NCBI GenBank assembly: GCA_023133595.1
Contig: JAGLWF010000001.1
Coordinates: 1-33,692 of the forward strand
Length of the DNA stretch: 33,692 nucleotides
Reading direction: 5' to 3'
DNA from: Nanobdellota archaeon
GTDB taxonomy: Archaea > Nanobdellota > Nanobdellia > Woesearchaeales > WJKV01
The position numbers and the translations under genes are program-made. Shown in pieces: positions 15,658 through 22,372 of the stretch. Numbering within the stretch: position 1 is the stretch's first letter; each line of letters begins with the position of its first letter. Under the pieces are notes generated by a model, which did not search any database, was not told where the DNA came from, and was given only the letters and a program-made list of their open reading frames with translations.

Positions 15658-16230
15658 ATGGGGGTCGGGAGTTTAATTCAGAAGGTCGAGAAAAAATCTC
15701 TTAATATAAAGCAGGCTGTAAAAAGATTGACACCAGAAGAATTGCGTAGCCCATTAAATCCTTTTTTTCAACATGCTGTTCTGGAGTATGTACGTTCTAT
15801 TGTTAAGGAAGATCCAGATGTTAGGTATTATGAGGAAGATCATCCAGTTTTCACATCCAAAGACAAAGGAATAGATCTGTTGTTTGAACATGAAGGCAAA
15901 ACAATCTACGGGCAAGTAAGCTTCATTGATCTACGGCAGCCGACAGAACCTTCACCATTAAAATATTTTCATCGCAATTTATTATATATCCAGAGAACCT
16001 TAAGAAAACTTGTACATTATTGGGCGATTGTTAATAGAGATTTTGCAGAGACTATTCCTGACGAGATCTCGCGGTTTGAAGCGAATGGTTACACATTAGT
16101 TAGAATGAATGTAACTTTAAGAGAGCTTAAACAATTTTATGAGAAAGCAAAACAAACACAGAAGAAGATAGTAGGAAAAAAAAGAGGGGGCCGTAGTGGC
16201 AGATTCAACCGCAAAGGTAGACATAGATAA
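15658..16230 (+). CDS. Unknown basic protein, possible nuclease-like fold
   Basis: A protein of 190 residues (203 if the in-frame ATG at 15619 is used) that I do not recognise. The TATA box at 15602-15612 would place the transcript start near 15632, which excludes the first ATG and favours 15658. The centre, KGIDLLFEHEGKTIYGQVSFIDLR, resembles the core of PD-(D/E)XK nucleases or Holliday-junction resolvases: an Asp after a Gly, a beta hairpin, then a strand where E/Q-x-K is expected. Here the Lys position is not clear (GQVSF), so this remains a weak guess. The last 25 residues are very basic (KKRGGRSGRFNRKGRHR), suggesting RNA or DNA binding. The gene ends exactly where the convergent COG1325-like gene ends. 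Confidence 0.65.
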   Translation: MGVGSLIQKVEKKSLNIKQAVKRLTPEELRSPLNPFFQHAVLEYVRSIVKEDPDVRYYEEDHPVFTSKDKGIDLLFEHEGKTIYGQVSFIDLRQPTEPSPLKYFHRNLLYIQRTLRKLVHYWAIVNRDFAETIPDEISRFEANGYTLVRMNVTLRELKQFYEKAKQTQKKIVGKKRGGRSGRFNRKGRHR

Positions 16231-16680
16231 CTAACTAAACAACTTCTCAATATTTTTGAATGCGACCTCTGTTTTTCTAGGAAATGCTGCAATATTTATC
16301 TTGACATGGACGCAGTCGCCAGAGTCTGTCAGCTTAAACTTGTCCTGCATGAACTTTTTCTTGTCAAGACGGATAAAGAAATCAAAATAATCAGAGAAGC
16401 GTGATTCTTTTTGCGCAAGCAGTAGTTTTCTTTGAGCATCCCCAAGCTTTTCATTTAATATTTCCAGAAATTCTTTGATGTGTGCCTGTTTCTTGAGCGC
16501 GATAAAGATCTGCCTTATGATCTTCTCATTGAAACCCTGTGCTTTTTTCTCTGCAACCAGTTTCAGGTCCATGACATCGAATGGAAAGAAACCTATCACT
16601 TTTGCTTTTATCGCTTCGTAATCTTCATCTTCCCTGCAGAAGGCTGAAAGAACTATATTATTCACTAATCTGTCTGCCAT
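16231..16680 (-). CDS. RNA-binding protein of the COG1325 (predicted exosome-associated) family
   Basis: A 149-residue protein starting MADRLVNNIVLSAFCREDED. It looks like COG1325/DUF54, a small archaeal family predicted to bind RNA and associated by gene context with the exosome. The visible pattern is beta-alpha-beta at the start (a strand followed by EDEDYEAIKAKVIGFFP), a helical middle, a segment YFDFFIRLDKKKFMQDKFKL near 103-122, and the closing strand CVHVKINIAAFPRK with a basic tip. The reading frame stays open upstream to 17148, but that part is antisense to the presenilin-like gene and has no family features. The ATG at 16680 is therefore the start, leaving a 52-nt shared promoter region with the divergent gene. 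Confidence 0.75.
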   Translation of the reverse strand: MADRLVNNIVLSAFCREDEDYEAIKAKVIGFFPFDVMDLKLVAEKKAQGFNEKIIRQIFIALKKQAHIKEFLEILNEKLGDAQRKLLLAQKESRFSDYFDFFIRLDKKKFMQDKFKLTDSGDCVHVKINIAAFPRKTEVAFKNIEKLFS

Positions 16681-16732
16681 ACCTATAATATAAATGAATA
16701 AATTAATAAATCTGTCTATTTTACAGAAGAGT
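16681..16732. promoter_or_regulatory. Divergent A+T-rich promoter region
   Basis: TATA-like sequences on both strands lie here (ATAATATAAAT at 16685-16694 and AATTAATAAAT at about 16697-16707). The right-hand one is about 28 nt before the ATG at 16733 and about 26 nt before the opposite ATG at 16680, so the two genes may compete for or share TBP sites. Confidence 0.45.
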
Positions 16733-17689
16733 ATGAAACATACATTCAATGTCACGATTGTTCTTTTGATATTATTCCTAGTCTCACAGATGGTTGGACT
16801 GGTTGTTGTTGACCAGTATATTGACAAAGAGAAAAGTGCGATCGAAGGAGAGACTGTATGGAAAGATCTGCCGTACCAGCAGGAGAGGCCGCCGGTTGAG
16901 AAAGGCACGTCGTACATTTTCATATTAGTTGCTGTGCTTGTCGGAACTGGCATCGCACTATTACTGATAAAATTTGGATTCTGGTGGTTGTGGAAGCTAT
17001 GGTTCTTTTTTGCTGTATGGTTGTGTGTTGCATTTGCATTCTCAGCATTCATGGACCAATACATTGCTTTGATACTCGCGTTATTCCTTGCAGGCTTCAA
17101 ATTATTCAAGCCGAATGCAATCGTGCATAATCTTGCAGAGATATTCATCTATGCTGGAATCGCTGCAATTCTTGTACCGATAATGAACCTGTGGGCTGCG
17201 GTCATAATGTTAATAATAATCTCTGTCTATGATTACTGGGCTGTCTTCAAGTCAAAGCACATGGTGACATTGGCAAAAGAACAGGCAAAGCATAGGGTGT
17301 TTGCCGGCCTACTTCTTCCATACGCAGGAAAAATCAAAAAATTTTCTCTCGCAGATCTCAAAAAGAAAAAGATCAAAGTTCCAAAGAAAATTCTGACAAA
17401 GGCGAAAGCAGAAGCAAAGAAAAAAGGAAAAAAGATAAAATTGAAAATGAAAACATACCAGACAGCAATCCTTGGCGGAGGGGACATGGCTTTTGCATTA
17501 ATTTTCACAGGAGTTGCAATGAAGTCTGTTGGTTTCACACATGCCTTGATAATTCCTATCTTCACAACAGCCGCTCTTGCATACATACTGTTCAAGGGAA
17601 GAAAAGATAAGTTCTACCCAGCAATGCCTTTTATCTCTGCTGGTTGTCTGATAGGATACCTGGCTGCATACTGCGCGATCCTTTTATAA
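16733..17689 (+). CDS. Presenilin/signal-peptide-peptidase-like intramembrane aspartyl protease
   Basis: A 318-residue polytopic membrane protein of the archaeal presenilin-homologue group (A22-type aspartyl proteases, PF06550-like). These enzymes cut transmembrane helices within the membrane. The two catalytic Asp motifs are present: SVYDYWAV with D167 in one helix, and GGGDMAFALIF with D251 in the next; a PAMPF (296-300) stands in for the PAL motif. About nine hydrophobic segments are visible. A long lysine-rich cytoplasmic loop (KKKKIKVPKKILTKAKAEAKKKGKKIKL) separates the two catalytic helices, as in the family. The ATG at 16733 is chosen from the promoter distance; an in-frame ATG at 16694 would lie in the TATA region. 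Substrates cannot be deduced. It stands alone, divergent from the COG1325-like gene. Confidence 0.88.
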   Translation: MKHTFNVTIVLLILFLVSQMVGLVVVDQYIDKEKSAIEGETVWKDLPYQQERPPVEKGTSYIFILVAVLVGTGIALLLIKFGFWWLWKLWFFFAVWLCVAFAFSAFMDQYIALILALFLAGFKLFKPNAIVHNLAEIFIYAGIAAILVPIMNLWAAVIMLIIISVYDYWAVFKSKHMVTLAKEQAKHRVFAGLLLPYAGKIKKFSLADLKKKKIKVPKKILTKAKAEAKKKGKKIKLKMKTYQTAILGGGDMAFALIFTGVAMKSVGFTHALIIPIFTTAALAYILFKGRKDKFYPAMPFISAGCLIGYLAAYCAILL

Positions 17690-17701
17690 TTCTCGTAGAA
17701 A

Positions 17702-17711
17702 CATATAAATA
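17702..17711 (+). promoter_or_regulatory. TATA box for the helical protein/MinD-like operon
   Basis: CATATAAATA, centred 30 nt before the ATG at 17737, the usual distance for a leaderless archaeal mRNA. Confidence 0.55.
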
Positions 17712-17736
17712 TTAGGAAAACAATTAGTACTTTAGG

Positions 17737-18258
17737 ATGGAAACAGTCCTGGAGCTCCGTCAAAGTGCAAACAAAAACCTCCGGATCGCTGAACATATGT
17801 TGACTGTGACTTTGCCTTTGGTGCAAGATTCTAAACTGTTGATAGGGATTGCAGAAAATGTCTTTCTGGGGTTTTCAAATATTCTTAGTGCTCTTGTCTA
17901 CTATGAAAGAAAGTACAAGAGAATCCCGCCATTCCATGATAATTTCGATTCAAAGCATAGGATGTTCACTGCAAAGATCATTCCAAGGTACGGCCTTTCA
18001 AAAGAGTACGCGGTTTCAATGTCAAAGATAAAAGATATAATTGCAAAGCACAAGAAGAGTCCGATGGCTTTCTCAAAAAAAGACAAGTTCGTGATATGTG
18101 ATGATGCTTACCAAATAGAGACTCTGACAGCGCAGAAGCTCAAATATCTCCTGGACACTGCGAAAAGGTTCCAGTCAGATGTCAATAAAATCACCTCAAC
18201 CCATGAAAACATTTTTAATGTTCGGCGTCTTCTGCATAAAAAAAAGAGTGGTTTTTGA
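17737..18258 (+). CDS. Unknown helical protein paired with a MinD-like ATPase
   Basis: A 173-residue, largely helical soluble protein with a basic C-terminus. I do not recognise it. The N-terminal half (LRIAEHMLTVTLPLVQDSKLL, then a helix ending ALVYYERKYKRIPP) recalls the paired long helices of HEPN-like proteins. However, the RNase motif of HEPN toxins (R-x4-6-H) is not clear, so catalysis is not claimed. There is no signal peptide and no long membrane helix. It starts 30 nt after a TATA box and ends three nt before the MinD-like gene, so the two are surely co-transcribed and probably act together. A partner that positions or is moved by the ATPase is one reading, by analogy with MinD/ParA systems. 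Confidence 0.72.
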   Translation: METVLELRQSANKNLRIAEHMLTVTLPLVQDSKLLIGIAENVFLGFSNILSALVYYERKYKRIPPFHDNFDSKHRMFTAKIIPRYGLSKEYAVSMSKIKDIIAKHKKSPMAFSKKDKFVICDDAYQIETLTAQKLKYLLDTAKRFQSDVNKITSTHENIFNVRRLLHKKKSGF

Positions 18259-18261
18259 AGC

Positions 18262-18954
18262 ATGACAAGATTTATTGGTGTTGCTAGCGGAAAAGGAGGT
18301 GTTGGAAGGACAACAGTTGCAATTAACCTTGCAAGCGCACTTTCCAAGCTAGGAAAACGGGTTGTGCTGGTTGATGCGCATCTGAATTCTCCGCATGTCG
18401 CGCTTTCACTGGGCGCTCATTCTGCTCCAAAGACAATACATCATGCAATACAAAGGATGATCCATATCCGGGAAGCAGGATACAAGCATCATTCTGGGCT
18501 CACACTAATCCCTGGCAGCATTTCCAAGGATATGCAGGAAGAGACATGCCATTATAATGTGATGGATGTACTGCACGATTTGATTGATACGTGCGAAATT
18601 GTAGTTTGCGACATGGGCAGCGAGAATATTCATAATGTGATGCGTGCAATGGATTCTGTCCTTGTGGTTGCAACGCCAGACATGCTATCAGTTGCAGAAT
18701 GCATAAAGACAATAAGCAATACAAGAGAATTAGGAAGAGAGCCACTAGGAATCATACTGAACAGGATCCAGAATGAAAGCTATGAAATAAAGGATAATAA
18801 TATTGAGACACTTACAGGATTAAAGATTATTGCAAGACTCCCAGAGACAAAAGATGTAAAAAAGGCTTTGAAATACGGGATGCCTGTCGTGCACCTGCAT
18901 CCTGGATGCGAAATCTCCAAAAATTTCATACAGCTGGCAAAGATTATCCAATAA
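18262..18954 (+). CDS. MinD/ParA-like P-loop ATPase with altered catalytic motifs
   Basis: A 230-residue member of the MinD/ParA/Mrp (SIMIBI) class. The deviant Walker A is SGKGGVGRTT at 9-18: the signature Lys11 is kept but the P-loop Lys is Arg16. The second motif, normally a D-A-D, reads VLVDAHLNSP; the Walker B/switch II region reads VVCDMGSEN rather than D-x-P-x-G. The remaining fold elements are in place: DSVLVVATPDMLSVAECIKTI, IILNRIQNE, and IIARLPETKDVKKAL. The family normally dimerises on ATP and binds membranes or partner proteins. Three substitutions suggest weak or lost hydrolysis, or a nucleotide-sensing role (inference). No amphipathic C-terminal membrane helix stands out. It follows the 173-residue gene by three nt. 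It is less likely a plasmid ParA, because no parB or parS is nearby. Confidence 0.87.
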   Translation: MTRFIGVASGKGGVGRTTVAINLASALSKLGKRVVLVDAHLNSPHVALSLGAHSAPKTIHHAIQRMIHIREAGYKHHSGLTLIPGSISKDMQEETCHYNVMDVLHDLIDTCEIVVCDMGSENIHNVMRAMDSVLVVATPDMLSVAECIKTISNTRELGREPLGIILNRIQNESYEIKDNNIETLTGLKIIARLPETKDVKKALKYGMPVVHLHPGCEISKNFIQLAKIIQ

Positions 18955-18964
18955 AAATATAAAG
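18955..18964 (+). promoter_or_regulatory. TATA box for the four-helix membrane protein
   Basis: AAATATAAAG starts right after the MinD-like stop and is centred 28 nt before the ATG at 18987, so the membrane-protein gene probably has its own leaderless transcript. Confidence 0.5.
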
Positions 18965-18986
18965 GCACAATATATCATACAACACA

Positions 18987-19493
18987 ATGACAGATTTTTC
19001 AACAAGACTGAAAAAAAGAGGATGGACAGAAACTGAAGTAAAGAAAGCCATGTCTATAATGTATTCTAAAAAAGCACGGGAATCACATCAAGCTCCAAGG
19101 ATGAACAAGATTTTGTACTGGACAGCATTGATACTCGCGATCATTGGAAATTTTTTAGTGTGCATTGCATTGATACCAGTATTATTAGTGATATCTGACA
19201 CCACTTTGGTTGCAGTCATCTTTCTTATAGGGATATCATTCGGAGCATTGTTCACAATATTGATCAAAGATATTGAACATGTCGATCCAAGACATCATGT
19301 CATTGCTGGCTTATTTCTTCCAGCGCTTGCAATCATAATAATGTATGTCACAGTCAGATTGACAAACCAGATTGTTGCAAAGCAAACAGCATCTGTCTTT
19401 CTCCAGCAGAACAATGTCCTGATCCCAATGGTCTATGTGATAGCATTCATGCTTCCATACCTGATCTCTATGTTCTATCATTATAGGCGATGA
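18987..19493 (+). CDS. Unknown four-helix membrane protein
   Basis: A 168-residue protein I do not recognise. The cytoplasmic N-terminal 38 residues are basic and contain LKKRGWTETEVKKAMSIM, which looks like a short helical binding motif. Four strongly hydrophobic segments follow at about 43-68, 70-92, 105-125 and 143-162, with the charged loop KDIEHVDPRHHV between the second and third. No catalytic motif or signal peptidase site is visible. It comes 32 nt after the MinD-like gene with its own TATA box; a functional link to that pair is possible but unproven. It ends before a 148-bp convergent spacer. Confidence 0.65.
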   Translation: MTDFSTRLKKRGWTETEVKKAMSIMYSKKARESHQAPRMNKILYWTALILAIIGNFLVCIALIPVLLVISDTTLVAVIFLIGISFGALFTILIKDIEHVDPRHHVIAGLFLPALAIIIMYVTVRLTNQIVAKQTASVFLQQNNVLIPMVYVIAFMLPYLISMFYHYRR

Positions 19494-19504
19494 ATCCATC
19501 TTAG

Positions 19505-19516
19505 ACAACCGGTTGT
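19505..19516. repeat. Perfect 12-bp palindrome
   Basis: ACAACCGGTTGT sits in the 148-bp spacer between two convergent genes (19494-19641). Nothing else coding is seen in that spacer. It might be a protein-binding dyad or part of a transcript end; a T6 tract follows at 19548-19553. Confidence 0.45.
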
Positions 19517-19641
19517 AAAAGTCTCGGGAAATGATACTAAGTAAAGTCGGTTTTTTAGAACATTTGCACTAATAGTCCAAAGAATAATCAAAAAAGGAAA
19601 GCCGACAATCAAGCAAAACATCAAGAGTCCCTTTTCTTAGA

Positions 19642-20829
19642 TCATTCTTTGGCTAGTTTTTCTAAAAGAGGAAGCTCCTGATAATCTCTTTCTGAAGCAA
19701 TTTCGTGGGCAAATCCGAAATCTCCGCTTCTCAATGCTTCCATAAAGCAGCTTCTATCATACTCGACAAATCTTTCAGATTCAAAGAGTTCTCTCTTCTT
19801 CAAACGGTCCCTACCCTGTTTGAAATAGCATTTAAATTGAACAGCTTCGTTTGCTTCTTGTTTCTTCTGCCTCCATTTAGCTACTTCATCAGGGAAGTAT
19901 TTTTCGACTAGAGGCATATGCGCATATTCAGTTGCCATGTACTTCTTTGCAAGTTTCTTTTCTTCTTCTTCTGTAAGACCTAATTCTTCTCCAAATTCAA
20001 GAAGCATACCATATGCATTCTCAATTGACTCCCTCATTTTATCTCCTGAATATCCAGAAATTCTTATTGCAGACTTGCCATTTAGAACAGTTCTTACATA
20101 TTTTTCAATAATGTCTATTATTTGTTCTTTTTCTAATCCCAACAATTCTCTAAATTTAGTAATACGAGAGTTTTTTAAGACATCTTCAACTGTTTCAGTG
20201 CTGGAATATATCATTTTGTAAAGATCTCCTCCTACACTGAAAGCAAGCAGATTACGAAATGCTCTTCTATCTAAGTCTATTGTATCTTCTTGAGTTAATC
20301 CGAAACTTGCGACAATCCTTTCTCTTCTGGATTCTTTACCATCGCCGCAGTAGTTACCAAAGTACATTCCTGCTCCATTATCACTTTGACTTTTTTCATG
20401 TTTTTCAACTAAGAATCTGTAAACTTCAATTCCTTTTTTATGGATTGCTTCTTTGCCTGCATATTTAGCTAGGTTTTTATCAAGCCCAAAGCTTAGCTCA
20501 TTTGGATGTTGCTGCTGTATCCAAAAATCAACAGATTCCTGGGGAATATTAATCCCAGCAGTTCTTAATTCTTCCAGCATATAAATATAGTAATGCTTGT
20601 CAAAAATCCTTTTTGCTCCATACTCGTATGGATCTCTTACCAATTCCTCAATTTCTTCTGAAATATCTTCTCCTACTTTATGACCTGCAATAATCCTTTT
20701 AACGGGATCTTCTATCACACTTAAGATATCTTCCATTGAGTCAAAAGTTCTATTGGAATCTTCATTAGTTCTTTGACTAGGATTTTCTTCAGTTTTCCCT
20801 CCTAACAATTCTATTAACATTCTTAACAT
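19642..20829 (-). CDS. Unknown soluble helical protein divergent from a TrmB regulator
   Basis: A 395-residue protein without a recognised domain. It starts MLRMLIELLGGKTEENPSQR, then a Ser/Asn-rich stretch, followed by alternating acidic and basic helices throughout. Notable pieces are VKRIIAGHKVGEDISEEIEEL, FGNYCGDGKESRRERIV, and IRISGYSGDKMRESIENAYG. There are no membrane segments and only a few Cys residues. The hydrophobic first ten residues do not form a full signal peptide. Start choice is firm: AGGTGA (20835-20840) ends five nt before the ATG. The divergent TrmB-like gene lies 118 bp away and inverted repeats sit between, so this gene may be its regulatory target. It could be a lineage-specific protein or a diverged enzyme; no function proposed. 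Confidence 0.68.
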   Translation of the reverse strand: MLRMLIELLGGKTEENPSQRTNEDSNRTFDSMEDILSVIEDPVKRIIAGHKVGEDISEEIEELVRDPYEYGAKRIFDKHYYIYMLEELRTAGINIPQESVDFWIQQQHPNELSFGLDKNLAKYAGKEAIHKKGIEVYRFLVEKHEKSQSDNGAGMYFGNYCGDGKESRRERIVASFGLTQEDTIDLDRRAFRNLLAFSVGGDLYKMIYSSTETVEDVLKNSRITKFRELLGLEKEQIIDIIEKYVRTVLNGKSAIRISGYSGDKMRESIENAYGMLLEFGEELGLTEEEEKKLAKKYMATEYAHMPLVEKYFPDEVAKWRQKKQEANEAVQFKCYFKQGRDRLKKRELFESERFVEYDRSCFMEALRSGDFGFAHEIASERDYQELPLLEKLAKE

Positions 20830-20844
20830 TTATATCACCTTAAT

Positions 20845-20922
20845 TTGTTATAATATAGTAGTTAACGCAATTTATTTAAAACTTTGTTGTATTACATATA
20901 ACAACAAAGTAGATATATTTAA
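20845..20922. promoter_or_regulatory. Divergent regulatory region with TTGTT dyads and TATA box
   Basis: ACTTTGTTGT (20881-20890) and ACAACAAAGT (20901-20910) form a perfect 10-bp inverted repeat with a 10-nt spacer. A further TTGTTATA (20845-20852) matches TATAACAA (20897-20904) inside it. The repeat lies directly before the trmB-like TATA box (ATATATTT, 20913-20920), where a bound protein would block or recruit TBP/TFB. This suggests autoregulation and control of the divergent gene. Confidence 0.6.
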
Positions 20923-20947
20923 ATAGTAAAAAAGCTTATTTGAATTT

Positions 20948-21673
20948 ATGGACAAAGAAATACTGATTAAAGCAGGGCTCGTAAGAAACGAAGCAAAAGT
21001 ATATTTAGCTCTTTTGAAACTTGGAAGTGCCTCTGTAACCGAAATAAGCCAAAGAAGCGGAGTAGAAAGAACACTGATTTATGGGGTTCTGAATAAACTA
21101 ATGGAAAAAGGATTAGTGAGTTCTATTATCAAAACCAACAAAAAATACTTTGAGCCAGCAGAACCACAAAAAATTCTTGATTTAATCAAAGAACGAGAGA
21201 GCATCATTGAACAAGCACTTCCAGAATTGAAAAGCATGTATAAAAGCATTGAGAAAAAACAAGAAGTCCATAATTATAAAGGTAAAGAGGGAACAAAAAC
21301 TATTCTTGAAAAATTATTAAAAGAGAACAAGGAATGGCTGATTTTTGGAACAACTGGAAAAACAGCAGAAATTCTATCTTTCTATTTGCCCCAATTCCAT
21401 AGAAAAAGAATCGAAAGAAAAATCATGTTCAAAGCGATTTATTCAGAAGATTCTATAAAAAGAGCAGAAGAGATCAAAAAGATGAAATTTACAGAGGTAA
21501 AAATTCTGCCTAAAGAATATATGACTCCAACACACATAAATATAGTGGGGAATAAAGTTGGAATTATATTATGGTCTGAACAACCATTAGGAATTTTAAT
21601 TGAGAACAAAGAAATCGCTGAAAGTTTTAAGAATTACTTTAAGTTACTTTGGAATGTTGCAAAATCCTTTTAA
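20948..21673 (+). CDS. TrmB-family transcription regulator
   Basis: A 241-residue TrmB-like regulator, a family of archaeal winged-helix proteins often controlling sugar uptake or central metabolism. Residues 1-70 form the winged helix: LVRNEAKVYLALLKLGSAS, then VTEISQRSGVERTLIYGVLNKL as the recognition part, then a wing LVSSIIKTNKKYFEPAEP. A coiled helix (about 75-110) would dimerise. The C-terminal 130 residues are of the shorter TrmB type, with the segment WLIFGTTGKTAEILSFYLPQF and the closing VGIILWSEQPLGILIENKEIAESF. A sugar-binding extension is missing, so the ligand is unknown. The TATA box at 20913-20920 is about 31 nt upstream, implying a leaderless or near-leaderless mRNA. A perfect dyad lies next to it, most simply its own operator. 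Confidence 0.88.
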   Translation: MDKEILIKAGLVRNEAKVYLALLKLGSASVTEISQRSGVERTLIYGVLNKLMEKGLVSSIIKTNKKYFEPAEPQKILDLIKERESIIEQALPELKSMYKSIEKKQEVHNYKGKEGTKTILEKLLKENKEWLIFGTTGKTAEILSFYLPQFHRKRIERKIMFKAIYSEDSIKRAEEIKKMKFTEVKILPKEYMTPTHINIVGNKVGIILWSEQPLGILIENKEIAESFKNYFKLLWNVAKSF

Positions 21674-21699
21674 CAACATTCTCAAAAACCCACTCTTAC

Positions 21700-21711
21700 A
21701 AAACATGTTTT
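21700..21711. repeat. 12-bp palindrome AAAACATGTTTT
   Basis: A perfect palindrome in the 149 bp between trmB and the next ORF. Nearby are the self-complementary GTTCGAAC near 21759 and a CCACTC/GAGTGG pair. I find no tRNA here although GTTCGAACC looks like a T-arm. Possible operator or transcript-end structure. Confidence 0.4.
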
Positions 21712-21794
21712 AATCTCTAGTTTCAAACATATTCTTACATCCCACCTTCAACTACACAGTTCGAACCTGTTTGAGTGGTCATCCATCAGCAAAA

Positions 21795-21808
21795 GCTTTA
21801 TAAATACC
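21795..21808 (+). promoter_or_regulatory. Strong promoter of the ribosomal protein operon
   Basis: AGCTTTATAAATAC preceded by AAA (a BRE-like AAAAGC) is the clearest promoter in the window. TATA is centred at about 21801, so transcription should start near 21827, at the first codons of a 25-codon ORF. Confidence 0.7.
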
Positions 21809-21822
21809 CCCTAGTTTTTCCT

Positions 21823-21900
21823 ATGTATACACGCCATGGTCAAAGAACAATGGCTCCTTGCTGCTGGGTTGCAGCTTGGCTGTATAAAGGTGTAAGATAA
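21823..21900 (+). CDS. Candidate 25-residue leader peptide before S13
   Basis: A short ORF, translated MYTRHGQRTMAPCCWVAAWL plus YKGVR, fills nearly all of the leader between the operon promoter and the S13 start, ending two nt before that ATG. Its start falls at or just before the predicted transcription start (about 21827), so translation would have to be leaderless, or would begin at the internal ATG (21850). It has Cys-Cys-Trp and a second Trp, rare residues as in attenuator peptides, and two small hairpins overlap it (21833-21854 and 21860-21875). It may instead be a chance ORF in a structured leader. I rank it as a candidate only. Confidence 0.3.
   Translation: MYTRHGQRTMAPCCWVAAWLYKGVR
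21833..21875 (+). promoter_or_regulatory. Two hairpins in the S13 leader
   Basis: GCCAT (21833-21837) pairs with ATGGC (21850-21854), and GCTGC (21860-21864) with GCAGC (21871-21875) around TGGGTT. They precede the AAGGTG ribosome binding site near 21886-21891. Such structures could bind a ribosomal protein of the operon, for example S4, for feedback control (inference). Confidence 0.35.
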
Positions 21901-21902
21901 AA

Positions 21903-22370
21903 ATGAATGAAAAAGATTTTAACCCATTAGTCCGTGTTGTTAGTGTAGACCTAGATGGTAAAAAAGCCTTATTCTTCGCGCTTACTAAAATTCCAGGTGT
22001 TTCTTATACTTTTGCTAATGCTATTTGTAAGCTTACAGGTGTTCCTAAAGATGCTAAAACAGGATATCTAAAAGATGATGAGATTGCAAAGATTGCTAGA
22101 GTACTAGAGCATCCTATAGAATCCGGTGTCCCTATATGGATCCTGAACAGAAGAAAAGATCCAAATGAAGGGGAAGACAGACATATTATCACAGGAGATA
22201 TCAAGTTTATCAAGACAAATGATGTTCGAAGAATGCAGAAGATAAAGTCCCACAGAGGATTAAGACATCAGTGGGGACTTCCTGTCCGTGGTCAGAGGAC
22301 AAGAGGTAACTTCAGGAAAGGTGCTGCGATCGGTGTAAAGAGGAAGACCGGTAAGAAGAAAGGGAAATAA
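21903..22370 (+). CDS. rps13: 30S ribosomal protein S13
   Basis: A 155-residue archaeal S13 that sits at the head of the small subunit and contacts tRNA and the 50S subunit. Seen are the helix-two-turn-helix part (FALTKIPGVSYTFANAICKL), IKSHRGLRHQWGLPVRGQRT around 112-131, and the basic tail GVKRKTGKKKGK. It is the first gene of the operon. AAGGTG lies about 11 nt before the ATG, a looser spacing than the five nt seen for other genes here. A 25-codon ORF ends two nt upstream, so coupled translation from it is possible. S4 follows after two nt. Confidence 0.97.
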   Translation: MNEKDFNPLVRVVSVDLDGKKALFFALTKIPGVSYTFANAICKLTGVPKDAKTGYLKDDEIAKIARVLEHPIESGVPIWILNRRKDPNEGEDRHIITGDIKFIKTNDVRRMQKIKSHRGLRHQWGLPVRGQRTRGNFRKGAAIGVKRKTGKKKGK

Positions 22371-22372
22371 TA

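Noticed and set aside
16681-17148. Extension of the minus-strand COG1325-like reading frame to 17148
   Set aside because: It is antisense to the presenilin-like gene, has no family residues, and the promoter and ATG at 16680 fit the real protein.
18262-18954. Plasmid partition ATPase (ParA) marking an integrated element
   Set aside because: No parB-like gene, parS repeats, integrase or attachment site is seen; the neighbours are chromosomal.
21750-21785. GTTCGAACC with flanking complementarity, considered as a tRNA T-arm
   Set aside because: No acceptor, D-arm or anticodon arm can be built around it.
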